Below, one piece after another: positions 41,427 through 50,607 of a stretch of 64,000 bases of DNA (position 1 is the first letter of the stretch; each line of letters opens with the position of its first letter). The stretch is from Aldehydirespirator sp965116965 (GTDB lineage Bacteria; Actinomycetota; Acidimicrobiia; Acidimicrobiales; Aldehydirespiratoraceae). The stretch spans positions 1,426,001 through 1,490,000 of the forward strand of contig OZ220743.1 in the NCBI GenBank assembly GCA_965116965.1. The letters are read 5' to 3'. Made by a program: the position numbers and the translations under genes. A model generated the notes under the pieces. That model was not told the DNA's origin, did not search any database, and saw only the letters and a list, made by a program, of their open reading frames with translations.

Positions 41427-43315
41427 GCGACACACCTGGGACCGAGGTCCAAGCACGGCTGGGCAGTGAACCCGCCGGCGGCGCTGACCCACCGAGAGCG
41501 GGGATCGGCGAGACGCAGGACAATTCGGCCCAAGGAGAGGTCCAAGCACTCCGAGTGCTGCGTCGCGGCTTCGCCATGAGCCCGGAATTGCGTCGAGGGC
41601 TTCCGGTGGTCGCCGCGGTGGGGCTGTTCGCTGCGGTCGGCAGGCTGATCGTGCCGGTCATGGTGCAGCTCGTCCTCGACCACGGCGTGATCGGCCCCGA
41701 CGGCTACCGGCCCGATGTGGTGTGGGCCCTGTCGCTGGCCGCACTCGGTGCTGTGCTGGTAGTAGCCGCGGCCAGCCGCTTCGCCCTGATCCGGCTGGTG
41801 CGCATGGCCGAGTCGGTGCTGCTCGGCCTGAGGGTCAGGGCGTTCGAGCACATCCACCGGCTGAGCCTGGCCACCCACACCGAGACGCGCCGGGGGGTGC
41901 TGGTGGCCCGGGTGACGAGCGACATCGAAGCCATGGCCGTCTTCATGCAGTGGGGCGCCATGTCCTGGACCATCAACCCGGTACTGATCGTGGCGACGCT
42001 TGCAGTGATGCTGTTCTACAGCTGGCAGCTGACGCTGCTGGTGCTGGTCCTGCACCTGCTGCTCCTGCCGTTCATGCGCTGGGTGCAGCGCCGCCAGATC
42101 GCGGCCCACTCCCGGGTGCGCGACCGGGTGGCCGAAACCATGGGCCACACCAGCGAGACGGTGTCGGCCGCGGCAGTGATACGGGCATACGGGTATCGCG
42201 GCGCCGTCCGGACCCGCCTGGACCGCGCCGTGGACCGCCAGTACGAGGCCCAGATGTCCGCCTTCAAGTGGTGGGCGTTCCTGATGCCGGCGGTCGACCT
42301 GGTGTCGTCGGTGGCGCTGGCTGCGGCCCTCGTCGCCGGGGTGACGTGGAGCGAGGAATTGGGCATCGGCGCCGGAGGGCTGGTGGCGTTCGTGTTCCTT
42401 GTGCGGCTCTTGATGAGGCCGATCTCGGAGATCGGTGAGGTGTTCGACAACACCCAGTCCGCGCTGGCGGCATGGTGGAAGGTGATCGGAGTGCTGGACA
42501 CACCGGTCGAGGTGGTCGAGCCGGAGCCCGCTGAGGCTCAGGAGCTGCCGGCGGGGCCGCTGCCCGTGGAAGTGCGGGGCGTCGGTTTCTCGTACCGCGC
42601 TGGCGAGCCGGTGCTGCGGGGGATCGACGTGCGCATTCCGCCCGACGCCAATGTGGCTGTGGTGGGCGAGACCGGTTCCGGGAAGACCACCTTCGTGCGG
42701 CTGCTGGCCCGCCTTGCCGACCCCTCGGCGGGCGACGTGCTGATCGGCGGTGTGGACCTTCGCTCCGTAGCCCCCGAGGCTCGCCGCCGGAGCATCAGGA
42801 TGGTTCCCCAGGACGGCTTCCTGTTCGCGGCCGCCATCGAGGACAACATCCGCTACGGCCGGCCCGGCGCCACCGCAGCCGACGCGGCCGCGGCCATCGA
42901 CGAGCTCGGGCTGCGGGGCTGGGTTGAAGGGCTCCCGGCCGGAATGCAGACTCCGGTGGGCCAGCGAGGCGGGCGGCTGTCGGTAGGCGAGCGCCAGCTG
43001 GTGGCGCTGGCCCGGGCCCAGGTCGCCGATCCGGGCCTGCTGATCTTGGACGAGGCCACCTCCGCAGTGGATCCCGAGACCGAGGAGGCCCTGGCCGCGG
43101 CCTTGGCCCATCTGGCGGTCGGTCGCACGACGGTGTCGGTGGCCCACCGCTTGAGCACCGCCGAGCGCGCCGACCTGGTGCTGGTGTTCGACGAGGGCCG
43201 TGTCGTGGAGCAGGGCACCCACCGCGATCTGGTCGCTGCGGGCGGCGTGTACGCCCGCCTGCACCGTTCCTGGGTGGGCAACACCCGCCGCACAACGCTC
43301 AGCAGAAGCACCTAG
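41423..43315 (+). CDS. ABC exporter half-transporter, catalytic subunit
   Basis: 630 residues. Membrane domain (~45-340), NBD with Walker A GETGSGKTT, Walker B LLILDEATSAVD carrying the catalytic Glu, H-loop VAHRLS, and a degenerate signature LSVGERQ in place of LSGGQ. The poor signature here and the Asp Walker B in the partner fall in the same composite ATP site, the standard pattern of asymmetric heterodimeric exporters. The TAG stop at 43313-43315 lies inside the CTAG end of a MITE. Confidence 0.9.
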   Translation: MSDTPGTEVQARLGSEPAGGADPPRAGIGETQDNSAQGEVQALRVLRRGFAMSPELRRGLPVVAAVGLFAAVGRLIVPVMVQLVLDHGVIGPDGYRPDVVWALSLAALGAVLVVAAASRFALIRLVRMAESVLLGLRVRAFEHIHRLSLATHTETRRGVLVARVTSDIEAMAVFMQWGAMSWTINPVLIVATLAVMLFYSWQLTLLVLVLHLLLLPFMRWVQRRQIAAHSRVRDRVAETMGHTSETVSAAAVIRAYGYRGAVRTRLDRAVDRQYEAQMSAFKWWAFLMPAVDLVSSVALAAALVAGVTWSEELGIGAGGLVAFVFLVRLLMRPISEIGEVFDNTQSALAAWWKVIGVLDTPVEVVEPEPAEAQELPAGPLPVEVRGVGFSYRAGEPVLRGIDVRIPPDANVAVVGETGSGKTTFVRLLARLADPSAGDVLIGGVDLRSVAPEARRRSIRMVPQDGFLFAAAIEDNIRYGRPGATAADAAAAIDELGLRGWVEGLPAGMQTPVGQRGGRLSVGERQLVALARAQVADPGLLILDEATSAVDPETEEALAAALAHLAVGRTTVSVAHRLSTAERADLVLVFDEGRVVEQGTHRDLVAAGGVYARLHRSWVGNTRRTTLSRST

Positions 43316-43406
43316 TGCTGTGTCGTCGAAATGGCTAGGGCAACAGCAGGACCGAGACCCTGCTTGGGAGCGCTCCGGACGCCCCGATCATTTCAGCGAC
43401 GGCTAG
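43312..43406. mobile_element. CTAG-flanked 95-bp MITE, copy 2
   Basis: Same ends and core as 35307-35407, about 6 nt shorter in the middle. Its left CTAG supplies the stop codon of the ABC gene. Confidence 0.8.
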
Positions 43407-43414
43407 TCGCCGTA

Positions 43415-43457
43415 CTGTGAGCAACGAAGCTGCCTCAGTCGGCATATCTGCTCACAG
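43415..43457. promoter_or_regulatory. Hairpin or operator upstream of mdh
   Basis: CTGTGAGCA at 43415-43423 is a perfect 9-bp inverted match to TGCTCACAG at 43449-43457, with 25 nt between. It is about 48 nt before the mdh start. It may be an operator or a member of the ~50-nt intergenic hairpin class. Confidence 0.5.
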
Positions 43458-43504
43458 AACGGGCGCTGGGGGTCGCCGGCTCAGCACCGACTACGGTGCC
43501 TGCC

Positions 43505-44491
43505 ATGCATGACCCCGTGAGAGTGGCTGTCACCGGAGCGGCCGGGCAGATCGGCTACAGCCTGCTGTTCCGCATCGCCTCGGGCTCGATGCTCGGACCC
43601 GAGGTGCCGGTGATCCTCCAGATGCTGGAGATACCGCCGGCCATGGACGCCCTGCGGGGCGTGGCCATGGAACTCGACGACTGCGCCTTCGGGCTGCTGG
43701 ACCGGATGGTGCTCAGCGACGACCCGGACGAGGCCTTCGACGGCGTCCAGATCGCCCTGCTGGTGGGCTCCCGGCCCCGCACCAAGGGTATGGAGCGCAA
43801 GGACCTGCTTGAGGCCAACGGCGCGATCTTCACCGTTCAGGGCCGGGCTCTGGCCACCCGCGCCGCTGATGATCTCAGGGTGCTGGTGGTGGGCAACCCC
43901 GCCAACACCAACTGCCTGATCGCCATGAACAACGCCGCGGGGGTGCCCCGCGAGCGGTTCACGGCCATGACTCGCCTAGACCACAACCGGGCCAAGGCCC
44001 AGCTGGCCGCCCGGGTGGGCGCCACCGTGGGCGACGTCCGCAGGATGACGATCTGGGGCAACCACTCCGCCACCCAGTACCCCGACCTGTTCCATTGCGA
44101 GGTGGATGGTCGCAACGCTGCGGCCCTCGTAGACGACCAGGAGTGGCTCGAAGGGACGTTCATACCCACCGTGCAGCAGCGGGGCGCGGCCATCATCGAG
44201 GCCCGGGGAGCGTCGTCGGCGGCCTCGGCGGCCAACGCGGCCGTCGACCACGTACGCGACTGGATGCTGGGCACGCCGCCGGGCGACTGGGTCTCGATGG
44301 CGGTCCCCTCCGACGGCAGCTACGGCGTGCCCGAAGGGCTGATCTCGTCGTTTCCAGCCACATGCGCCCGCGGCGAGTACCAGATCGTCGGCGGCCTGGA
44401 GATCGACGGCTTCTCACGGGCCCGCATCGACGCCTCCGTGGCCGAGCTGGCCGCCGAGCGGGACACGGTGGCCTCACTCGGCCTCATTTAG
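43505..44491 (+). CDS. mdh: Malate dehydrogenase
   Basis: 328 residues from the ATG at 43505 (a GTG at 43496 is possible). Cytosolic-type MDH as in other actinobacteria: VAVTGAAGQIGYSLLFRIASG, GSRPRTKGMERKDLL, VVGNPANTNCLIA, the catalytic pair in MTRLDHNRAK and WGNHSATQYPD. NAD-dependent interconversion of malate and oxaloacetate. It is preceded by an inverted repeat and followed by a hairpin repeat. Confidence 0.94.
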   Translation: MHDPVRVAVTGAAGQIGYSLLFRIASGSMLGPEVPVILQMLEIPPAMDALRGVAMELDDCAFGLLDRMVLSDDPDEAFDGVQIALLVGSRPRTKGMERKDLLEANGAIFTVQGRALATRAADDLRVLVVGNPANTNCLIAMNNAAGVPRERFTAMTRLDHNRAKAQLAARVGATVGDVRRMTIWGNHSATQYPDLFHCEVDGRNAAALVDDQEWLEGTFIPTVQQRGAAIIEARGASSAASAANAAVDHVRDWMLGTPPGDWVSMAVPSDGSYGVPEGLISSFPATCARGEYQIVGGLEIDGFSRARIDASVAELAAERDTVASLGLI

Positions 44492-44514
44492 GCGGTCGGG
44501 CGCCATGCTGCTGG

Positions 44515-44562
44515 GAGTTGGCCGCCCTGAGGTCGCGTTTGGGACTCGCGTGCTGCCAATTC
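44515..44562. repeat. GAATTGGCAGC hairpin repeat, copy 4
   Basis: Left arm GAGTTGGCCGCC and right arm GCTGCCAATTC, with GCGTTTGGGACTCGC in the centre as in copy 1. It is 24 nt after the mdh stop and before fpg/mutM. Confidence 0.65.
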
Positions 44563-44603
44563 GCGTCGAAGCGGCCCCTGTGGGACTCTGAAGGACGCCG
44601 GCC

Positions 44604-45467
44604 GTGCCGGAGCTGCCGGAGGTCGCAGCCCACGCCGAGCGGTTGTCGGCCGGGTTCGCCGGAACACCGCTGGCCCGGTTCGAGCCGATGCACCCGGCTG
44701 TGCTCAAGACCTTCGACCCCCGGCCCGCCGCGGCCGCGAGCAAGGCGCTCAAGGAGGTCGGCCACCGGGGCAAGTACCTGCTGCTGCGCTTCGGTGAGAC
44801 TGACGGTGGGCACGAAGCCTCGGACCTGACGTTCGTGGTGCATCTCATGCAGGCAGGCCGGCTGCGCATCGACGCCAACCAGGCCCGCAAGCCCCGCGGC
44901 GGAATGGCCCGCTGGACCTTCGCCGACGGCCCGGCGCTCCTGCTCACCGAGGCCGGCTCGGAGCGCCGAGCGGGCGTCTGGCTGCTGGCCGGCGACCCGG
45001 AAGCGGTCGAGCCGTTGGCGCGTCTCGGACCCGACGCCCACACCATTGGCCGCGACGAGCTCGCGCAGCGCCTGACCGCGGCCAGCGAGCGGGTGCACGG
45101 CTTCCTGCGAGATCAGTCGCATCTGGCCGGGATCGGCCGCCTGCTCGCCAACGAGATACTCCACTCGGCCCGGATCTCACCCTTCGCCAACACGTCGCGC
45201 CTCGACGGCGACGCCGTCGACCGTCTGCATGCCGCCATCGCCACATCCATCGCGAGGGTTCTGGCCGCGGAGCGGGAGCGTGAAGACATTGGCCGCTCCC
45301 AGGATCGCCCCAGCGACGTCCACCATCGGGTAGGCGAGCCGTGCCCGGCATGCGGTGACACGGTGCGCTCGGTCGAGTACCGCCGCTACCGGGTGGCCTA
45401 TTGCCCGATCTGCCAGACGGGCGGCAAGGTGCTGGCCGACAACACCACGAGCCGGTTCCTGAAGTAA
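44604..45467 (+). CDS. mutM: Formamidopyrimidine-DNA glycosylase family
   Basis: 287 residues from the GTG at 44604. The N-terminal PELPEV gives catalytic Pro2 and Glu3 after Met removal. A helix-two-turn-helix (FLRDQSHLAGIGRLLANEIL) and a C-terminal zinc finger (CPACGDTVRSVEYRRYRVAYCPIC) complete the Fpg/Nei fold. It excises oxidised bases. The insert QDRPSDVHHRVGEPC before the finger resembles actinobacterial Fpg/Nei-like variants, so 8-oxoG specificity is not certain. Confidence 0.88.
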   Translation: MPELPEVAAHAERLSAGFAGTPLARFEPMHPAVLKTFDPRPAAAASKALKEVGHRGKYLLLRFGETDGGHEASDLTFVVHLMQAGRLRIDANQARKPRGGMARWTFADGPALLLTEAGSERRAGVWLLAGDPEAVEPLARLGPDAHTIGRDELAQRLTAASERVHGFLRDQSHLAGIGRLLANEILHSARISPFANTSRLDGDAVDRLHAAIATSIARVLAAEREREDIGRSQDRPSDVHHRVGEPCPACGDTVRSVEYRRYRVAYCPICQTGGKVLADNTTSRFLK

Positions 45468-45485
45468 GGGGCCGAGCCTGCGTCG

Positions 45486-45893
45486 TCAGGCCGCGCCGGC
45501 CAGGACGGCGCTGATGGCCTCCATGGCCGGGCGGGCCGCGAGCAGCAGCCGAGGGTCGCCATCGAACCGCAGCCGCCCCTCGGCGAAGGCGCGTTGGGCG
45601 GATTCGCCCTCGATCGCGATCGCTTGAGCCGTGTCTCGATCCGAAGCCAGCGTGACGACGGGTTGACCGTGCGCCTCGCCGGCGCGCCCGACTGCGGCCG
45701 ACACCCGACCGGAGGCGATACGCACATGCCAGCAGAAGACGGATGCGTCATCGTCGGAGGCGTGGTACTCGAGCACCAAACCGACTGTGTCGTCGACGCG
45801 GCACTCCGAAAGGGCGGCGTCGAGCCAGTCCACCCACTCGTCAGAAGGGAACACGGGCATGTGGGCGGGAGTCCGCTCGGCGGTCATCGACAA
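45486..45893 (-). CDS. SCP2-like sterol-binding domain protein
   Basis: 135 residues. The later half (RAFAEGRLRFDGDPRLLLAARPAMEAI) and the earlier 'G...VTLASDRDTAQAIA' strand-helix pattern match the SCP-2/PlsC-like lipid-binding domain common in actinobacteria. It is a small cytosolic protein. It is convergent with mutM and divergent from the SulP gene. The start might be at an internal Met (45887 or 45860). Confidence 0.65.
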   Translation of the reverse strand: MSMTAERTPAHMPVFPSDEWVDWLDAALSECRVDDTVGLVLEYHASDDDASVFCWHVRIASGRVSAAVGRAGEAHGQPVVTLASDRDTAQAIAIEGESAQRAFAEGRLRFDGDPRLLLAARPAMEAISAVLAGAA

Positions 45894-45924
45894 CGCACAC
45901 TACCCGTGCTCGTAACCTGACCCC

Positions 45925-47421
45925 ATGTCCCGTCCGAGCACCGGCGACCTGATAGCCGGGGTGTCGGTGGCCCTCGTCGCCATCCCGCAGTCGCTGGCCT
46001 ACGCCGAACTGGCCGGACTTCCGGCGCATTACGGCCTCTATGCGACGGCGCTGCCGTCGCTGCTGGCCGCGTTCTTCGTGTCGTCGCGGTACCTGCAGAC
46101 CGGACCGGTGGCCTTGACTGCGCTGCTCACCCTCGGGGCGCTGTCCGGGGTGGCCGAGCCGGGCGGGGCCGGCTACATCCAGAGCGCGGCGCTGCTGGCC
46201 CTGCTGGTGGGCGTGATACGGGTGCTGCTGGGCGTGGCCCGGATGGGCCGGGTCGCCTACGTGCTGTCGGAGCCGGTCGTCACCGGATTCACCGCCGGAG
46301 CCGCGGTCGTGATCATCGCCTCGCAGCTCCCCAAGATCTTCGACGTCTACCCCGACGGGCAGGTGCTGGCCGCCGCGGTGCGGGCTCTGGGCCGGCCCGA
46401 CGAATGGCGCTTGTCGGCCATCGCCTTCGCCGCGATAACGGTGTGCCTGATGCTGGGCGGCCGCCACCTCCACCGCCTGTTCCCCGGTGTGCTGGTGGCC
46501 GTCATCGCGGGTGTGGTAGTGGCCGGCGCCAGCGACTACGCGGGTTCACAGGTCGGCGACCTCGACGGCGGGTTCATACCGCTGAGCCTGGACTTCCCGT
46601 GGTCGGAGGCGCCGAGCCTGCTGCTGCCGGCGGCGGTGATCGCCCTGGTCGGGTTCGCCGAGCCCGCGTCGATCGCCCGCACCTACGCCGCGGCCGACCG
46701 CCTGCCGTGGAACGCCAACCGGGAGATGGTGAGCCAGGGCGTCGCCAACCTCGCCTCCGCGGTGTCGGGCGCCTTCCCGGTGGGCGGCTCCTTCTCGCGC
46801 AGCTCGCTCAACCGGATGGCGGGCGCCACCAGCCCGTGGTCGGGCGCGATCACCGGAGCCTTCGTGCTGGCCGTGCTGCCGCTCGCCTTCCTGCTGGAGG
46901 ACCTGCCCACCTCGGTGCTCGGCGTGATCGTGATTGTCGTCGTGGTGCGGCTGGTCGACATCAAGGAGATAACCCGCCTGCCGTGGGGCTCCTTCCCCCA
47001 GGCGCTGGTGGGCGCGGGAACCACGTTCGCCACCATCGGCTTCGCTCCCCGGGTGGAGCGGGGCGTCCTGGTGGGGATCGGGTTGGCCATCGCGGTGCAC
47101 CTCTACCGCGAGATGCAGGTCATCACGCCCGCCGAGCGGAACCATGAGATCCTCACCGTGCGGCCCAAGGGCGTCATGTGGTTCGCCACCGTGCCCCAGG
47201 TGGAGCGCTCGGTCCGGGAGGAACTGGCCACCGAGCGCGACCTGACGTCGGTGGTGATCGACCTGTCCGGCGTGGGACGGCTGGACTACTCCGGGGCGGT
47301 GGCGCTGCGACGCATCATCGAGAGGATGTCGGTCGGCGGGGTGACGGTCGTCGTGGCCGGCATCCCTCCCAGCGCATCAGGGGCAGTGCGCGCCGAGCTG
47401 GAGGGCTACGAGTCGGAGTGA
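45925..47421 (+). CDS. SulP-family anion transporter with STAS domain
   Basis: 498 residues. The hydrophobic segments begin immediately (STGDLIAGVSVALVAIPQSLAYAELAGLP, the SulP signature), with VGGSFSRSSLNRMAGA in the middle and a C-terminal STAS domain (VVIDLSGVGRLDYSGAVALRRI). Family substrates are sulfate, bicarbonate and related anions. It is shorter at the N-terminus and divergent in sequence from the SulP gene at 18355-20058, so not a recent duplicate. A MITE lies 7 nt after its stop. Confidence 0.88.
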   Translation: MSRPSTGDLIAGVSVALVAIPQSLAYAELAGLPAHYGLYATALPSLLAAFFVSSRYLQTGPVALTALLTLGALSGVAEPGGAGYIQSAALLALLVGVIRVLLGVARMGRVAYVLSEPVVTGFTAGAAVVIIASQLPKIFDVYPDGQVLAAAVRALGRPDEWRLSAIAFAAITVCLMLGGRHLHRLFPGVLVAVIAGVVVAGASDYAGSQVGDLDGGFIPLSLDFPWSEAPSLLLPAAVIALVGFAEPASIARTYAAADRLPWNANREMVSQGVANLASAVSGAFPVGGSFSRSSLNRMAGATSPWSGAITGAFVLAVLPLAFLLEDLPTSVLGVIVIVVVVRLVDIKEITRLPWGSFPQALVGAGTTFATIGFAPRVERGVLVGIGLAIAVHLYREMQVITPAERNHEILTVRPKGVMWFATVPQVERSVREELATERDLTSVVIDLSGVGRLDYSGAVALRRIIERMSVGGVTVVVAGIPPSASGAVRAELEGYESE

Positions 47422-47427
47422 CAGGCC

Positions 47428-47528
47428 CTAGTGGTCCGTCGCTGAAATGATCGGGGCGTCCGGAGCGCTCCCAAGCAGGGTCTCGGTCCTGCTGCGCTGC
47501 CCTAGCCATTTCGACGACACAGCACTAG
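47428..47528. mobile_element. CTAG-flanked 101-bp MITE, copy 3 (inverted)
   Basis: Reverse orientation of the 35307 copy. It lies between the SulP stop and the ACT gene, and its right CTAG (47525-47528) contains the TAG stop of the minus-strand ACT gene. Confidence 0.8.
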
Positions 47529-47920
47529 AACGAGAAGCCGTCCAGGACCTGCTTGAGGGCGTCGGTGTCCCGGGAGCCGAGCACGACCCTCGAGTTTGTG
47601 GCCACGTAGACAATGTCGATGTTGATGCCGGCGTCAGAGACCATCCGGGCCAGTTCGGCCAGCTCGCCCGGACGGTCCTTGGCCTGGACTACCACCACCT
47701 CGCGCTCGCGGGTGACAGCCGGTCCCTGCGTGTTCGCCAGGGCCCGGTACACGGGCTCACTGTGGGGAACAAGGATGTGAAGCTCCGCGGTGTTGCCGTT
47801 CCCCATGCACGTCGCGGCCGCGATGTTCACGCCCGCGTCGCTGATCGCAGTTGCCACTTTGGCCAGCGCCCCCGGATTGTTGTCCAACTCGATCACTAGG
47901 TCGCTGGCCAGAGTAGACAT
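47525..47920 (-). CDS. ACT-domain protein
   Basis: 131 residues with two ACT domains: residues ~5-55 (DLVIELDNNPGALAKVATAISDAGVNIAAATC) and ~70-128 (REVVVVQAKDRPGELAELARMVSDAGINIDIVYVATNSRVVLG). Stand-alone ACT proteins bind amino acids and regulate enzymes. No catalytic domain is attached. The start at 47920 follows the family, and upstream sequence in the same frame is not coding. The TAG stop is from a MITE end. Confidence 0.82.
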   Translation of the reverse strand: MSTLASDLVIELDNNPGALAKVATAISDAGVNIAAATCMGNGNTAELHILVPHSEPVYRALANTQGPAVTREREVVVVQAKDRPGELAELARMVSDAGINIDIVYVATNSRVVLGSRDTDALKQVLDGFSF

Positions 47921-48059
47921 GAGAGCGCGTCCTCCTTGGGTTGTGGGGCCCGGTGCGCGCGCCCGGGCGGATCGGAGCCGACTGTAGAGCACAACCGTGC
48001 TGCTGGGAAGCCCGGACTTCCGGCCCGGGAGCGTTCTGTCCGGCCAGTAGCGTTCGCGG

Positions 48060-48887
48060 ATGCTCATCGACGCCCACACCCACGTCGTGGCGGCCGATCG
48101 AGATGCGTTTCCCCTGTCTCCGGCCGCCTTGTCGGGGAACTGGTACACGGAGTCGCCGTGCTCGGCCGAGGGCTTGCTGGCCAAGATGGACGATGCGGGA
48201 GTTGATCGGGCTGTGCTGGTACAGCCGGTGGGCTCGTACTCGTTCGACAATCGCTACGCGGCGACCAGCGCGGCCGAGCACCCAGACCGGTTCGCAGCCG
48301 CATGCTGCGTCGACCCCCACGGCGAATCGCCCGCAGAGGAACTGCGGCGCTGGCTGGATCGCACCGGCGTCGGTGGCGTCCGGTTCTTCGCGCTGTCGGC
48401 GGACCGGTCCTGGTTGAGCGATCCGAACACGTTCGGGCTGTGGGAGCAGGCCGCCGCGTCCGGAGCCCATGTGATCGTGACCATCTTCGAGGGCCAGTTC
48501 GACGAACTCGCCGGAGTTCTCGGACGCTTCTCCGACGTGGCCGTGTCGCTGGACCACTGCGGGTTCTGCGACGTCTCCCGGCCCGAGCCGCTGGTGGAGT
48601 TGGCCCGGTTCGAGAACCTCCACCTCAAGGTGACTACCAACGTGATCGACGCCGCGGCCGCGGCCGAGGGCACGGCCCGACCCTTCGTGAAGCGGTTGGC
48701 CGGCGCCTTCGGTGCGGAGCGGCTGATGTGGGGCTCCGACTTCTGCCAGACCCACGACCGCCCCTATCGGGAGTTGGTGCGCGGCGGGATCGAGGCCTTC
48801 GCCGGTCTCCGGGGCGCTCAGCAGGAGGCCTGCCTAGGGGGCACCGCGCTGCGGCTGTGGAAGTTCCCGAGCAGGGATCCTCAGTGA
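48060..48887 (+). CDS. Amidohydrolase (TIM-barrel, family 2)
   Basis: 275 residues. Metal-binding HxH in IDAHTHVV, a central SLDHCGFCD (His) and the late MWGSDFCQTHDRPY (Asp) give the ACMSD/amidohydrolase-2 ligand set. Likely a Zn-dependent hydrolase or lactonase/decarboxylase of small cyclic acids. It is alone on its strand, and its 3' end overlaps the end of a minus-strand AAA-ATPase remnant. Confidence 0.82.
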   Translation: MLIDAHTHVVAADRDAFPLSPAALSGNWYTESPCSAEGLLAKMDDAGVDRAVLVQPVGSYSFDNRYAATSAAEHPDRFAAACCVDPHGESPAEELRRWLDRTGVGGVRFFALSADRSWLSDPNTFGLWEQAAASGAHVIVTIFEGQFDELAGVLGRFSDVAVSLDHCGFCDVSRPEPLVELARFENLHLKVTTNVIDAAAAAEGTARPFVKRLAGAFGAERLMWGSDFCQTHDRPYRELVRGGIEAFAGLRGAQQEACLGGTALRLWKFPSRDPQ

Positions 48888-49180
48888 TCGCCGTCAGGGA
48901 TGCTGCGCAGGAACGCGCCCATGTTGGGACTGTGAAGGCGACGCGGCCCCGTTCGGGCGCGTGGATCAATCCCTTGGTGATCAGAGCGTCACGGAGCGGC
49001 GACGCGCGTTCGGGCTTGTCGCGGCTCAGCCGGCGGGCCGCCTCGCTCGATGGGGACGGGTCCTGGTGCGTGGCGGCCATGGCGCGGAAGTAGCGCCGCT
49101 CCGCGGGCGTGGCGCGGTCGTAGCGAGGCTTGAAGAACGACGCGCTCAGTTCCTCAGATCCCTGCCCGCTGTCCCCCGCT
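48881..49180 (-). pseudogene. C-terminal remnant of an AAA ATPase with winged helix
   Basis: The minus frame from about 49175 reads SASFFKPRYDRATPAERRYFRAMA, then SPLRDALITKGLIHAPERGRVAFTVP. This is the C-terminal winged-helix region of a large actinobacterial ATP-binding protein family. The frame then breaks; one frame over it continues NMGAFLRSIPDGDH and stops at 48881. The ATPase domain is absent upstream, where a plus-strand gene begins at 49270. A deletion plus a frameshift is inferred. Confidence 0.6.
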
Positions 49181-49269
49181 GGTGTGGATTCGAGACAATG
49201 GGGCGAGGGGTGACCGTCGAGCGGCGCACTGTCCCACATGGGCGTGGTCTCGCTGCTTATGCTGCGACC

Positions 49270-50595
49270 ATGGGACGACCGAAGCGGCGGACGGGTGGCC
49301 GCGTCACGCCGAAGAAGAGCAGGCCGACGTATTACGACGAGCTCGGCGCCGACTTCGTGTTCTACGACCGCGACTACAGGCGCGAAGTCCAGGTCCAGAC
49401 TCCGGACGACCCCTACACCGAGCGCCAGCTGGAATGGCTGGCCCGGGACGCCGAGCACATCCTCGCGGAGTGCTGCGCAGAGGGGGAGGCCGACCTGGAC
49501 GAGGCCGACTGCTGGGCCTCGTGCATCCAGAGTGCGGTCAAGTCGGGATGGTGCCAGGAAGGCGTGGACGCCTCGGCGGTGGTTGCCTACGCCGAGCGCG
49601 CGGGCGGCCTGCCGGGAGCGATGCTGGCGGCTGCGATGGCGGCGTACGGACCGCCGGAGTGCAGGGCCGGGGCCGGCAGCGCGCTGCGCTGCATCCGCGG
49701 ATCGGGCCCCGGCGTGCCCGGCTGGATCGACGCGCTCGGCGAGGCCGAGCCCCTGCGGGCCGTGAGAGTGGCTGACCGGTGGGGCGAGTACATCGTCCTG
49801 ATCATCGACTACGAGCGTCCCGACGGTTCCGTTCACGGGTTGTCGGTCGCCATCAACCCGTTCTGCGGCGGGCTGGCGGAGAGGTTCTCGCTCGGCGCGC
49901 CGAGCACCGCTCTCGACGCTTCCGGCGATGATGCCGGCGCCCTGTTGGCTGCATACGCGGCTGCTCACCGGCGGGGGCGGGTCCCGGACGGCGCAAGCTT
50001 CGCCCCCGTCACCGCGGAGGTCGCCTTGGCCGACGCCAGGGCCGTAATCGAGGCCGGTCTGCTCGTGTTCGACGCCGCGGTGCCGGAGGCAGACGACTTC
50101 GACTGCGACCTGGACATGCGCGCCCTTGTGGAGCAACGGATAGGGCTGCTTCCGGCCGGCGGCCGCGTCCCGGCGAGGCCAGCCCCCGTCGCCGAGGCGA
50201 TGGCGGGCTGGATCGCTGACTTCGCGTCGCGACCCCTCTGCCTCGGTGAGCGGCCCGGCGAGTTGGGCGACCTGCTTCACACCATGGTCGGATTCGCCGT
50301 CAGCTGCCGCGACCAGGACATCCTGCGGTGGACCCCGCCGCGGGTGGCCGCCTTCCTGGAGGGCTGGATCCCCGAGCACGGGATGTATTGCCAGGAGTGC
50401 GGGGAGTCGCACGAGCATCCACCCGACGAGGAGTGGCTGACCACCGTGGAGTCGGCCTTCCCACGGTGGCTGCGCTTCTCAGATGAGCGAGCCGGCGCCG
50501 GTTCCGGCTTCCTCGACGACAACCTCGCCGCGGCCCGCGGGTCGCTCAGGCAGATGCGCCTGCAGGCCACCGGCTCGCCCGTGCGCCTCCGCTAG
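49270..50595 (+). CDS. Hypothetical protein with C-terminal Cys/His cluster
   Basis: 441 residues from the ATG at 49270. No family is recognised. The N-terminus is basic (MGRPKRRTGGRVTPKKSR), the middle is helical and acidic (AECCAEGEADLDEADCWASC), with a strand-rich segment (GEYIVLIIDYERPDGSVHGLSVAINPF). A CQECGESHEHPP cluster near residue ~378 looks like a partial zinc-binding site. Soluble, no signal peptide. Codon usage matches neighbours, so it is probably real. Function is unknown. Confidence 0.7.
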   Translation: MGRPKRRTGGRVTPKKSRPTYYDELGADFVFYDRDYRREVQVQTPDDPYTERQLEWLARDAEHILAECCAEGEADLDEADCWASCIQSAVKSGWCQEGVDASAVVAYAERAGGLPGAMLAAAMAAYGPPECRAGAGSALRCIRGSGPGVPGWIDALGEAEPLRAVRVADRWGEYIVLIIDYERPDGSVHGLSVAINPFCGGLAERFSLGAPSTALDASGDDAGALLAAYAAAHRRGRVPDGASFAPVTAEVALADARAVIEAGLLVFDAAVPEADDFDCDLDMRALVEQRIGLLPAGGRVPARPAPVAEAMAGWIADFASRPLCLGERPGELGDLLHTMVGFAVSCRDQDILRWTPPRVAAFLEGWIPEHGMYCQECGESHEHPPDEEWLTTVESAFPRWLRFSDERAGAGSGFLDDNLAAARGSLRQMRLQATGSPVRLR

Positions 50596-50607
50596 CGCTG
50601 CGTCGCG

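Noticed and set aside
48634..50418. A 594-residue minus-strand ORF
   Set aside because: Only the part around 48890-49175 is protein-like (AAA-ATPase remnant); the rest is antisense to the 441-residue gene.
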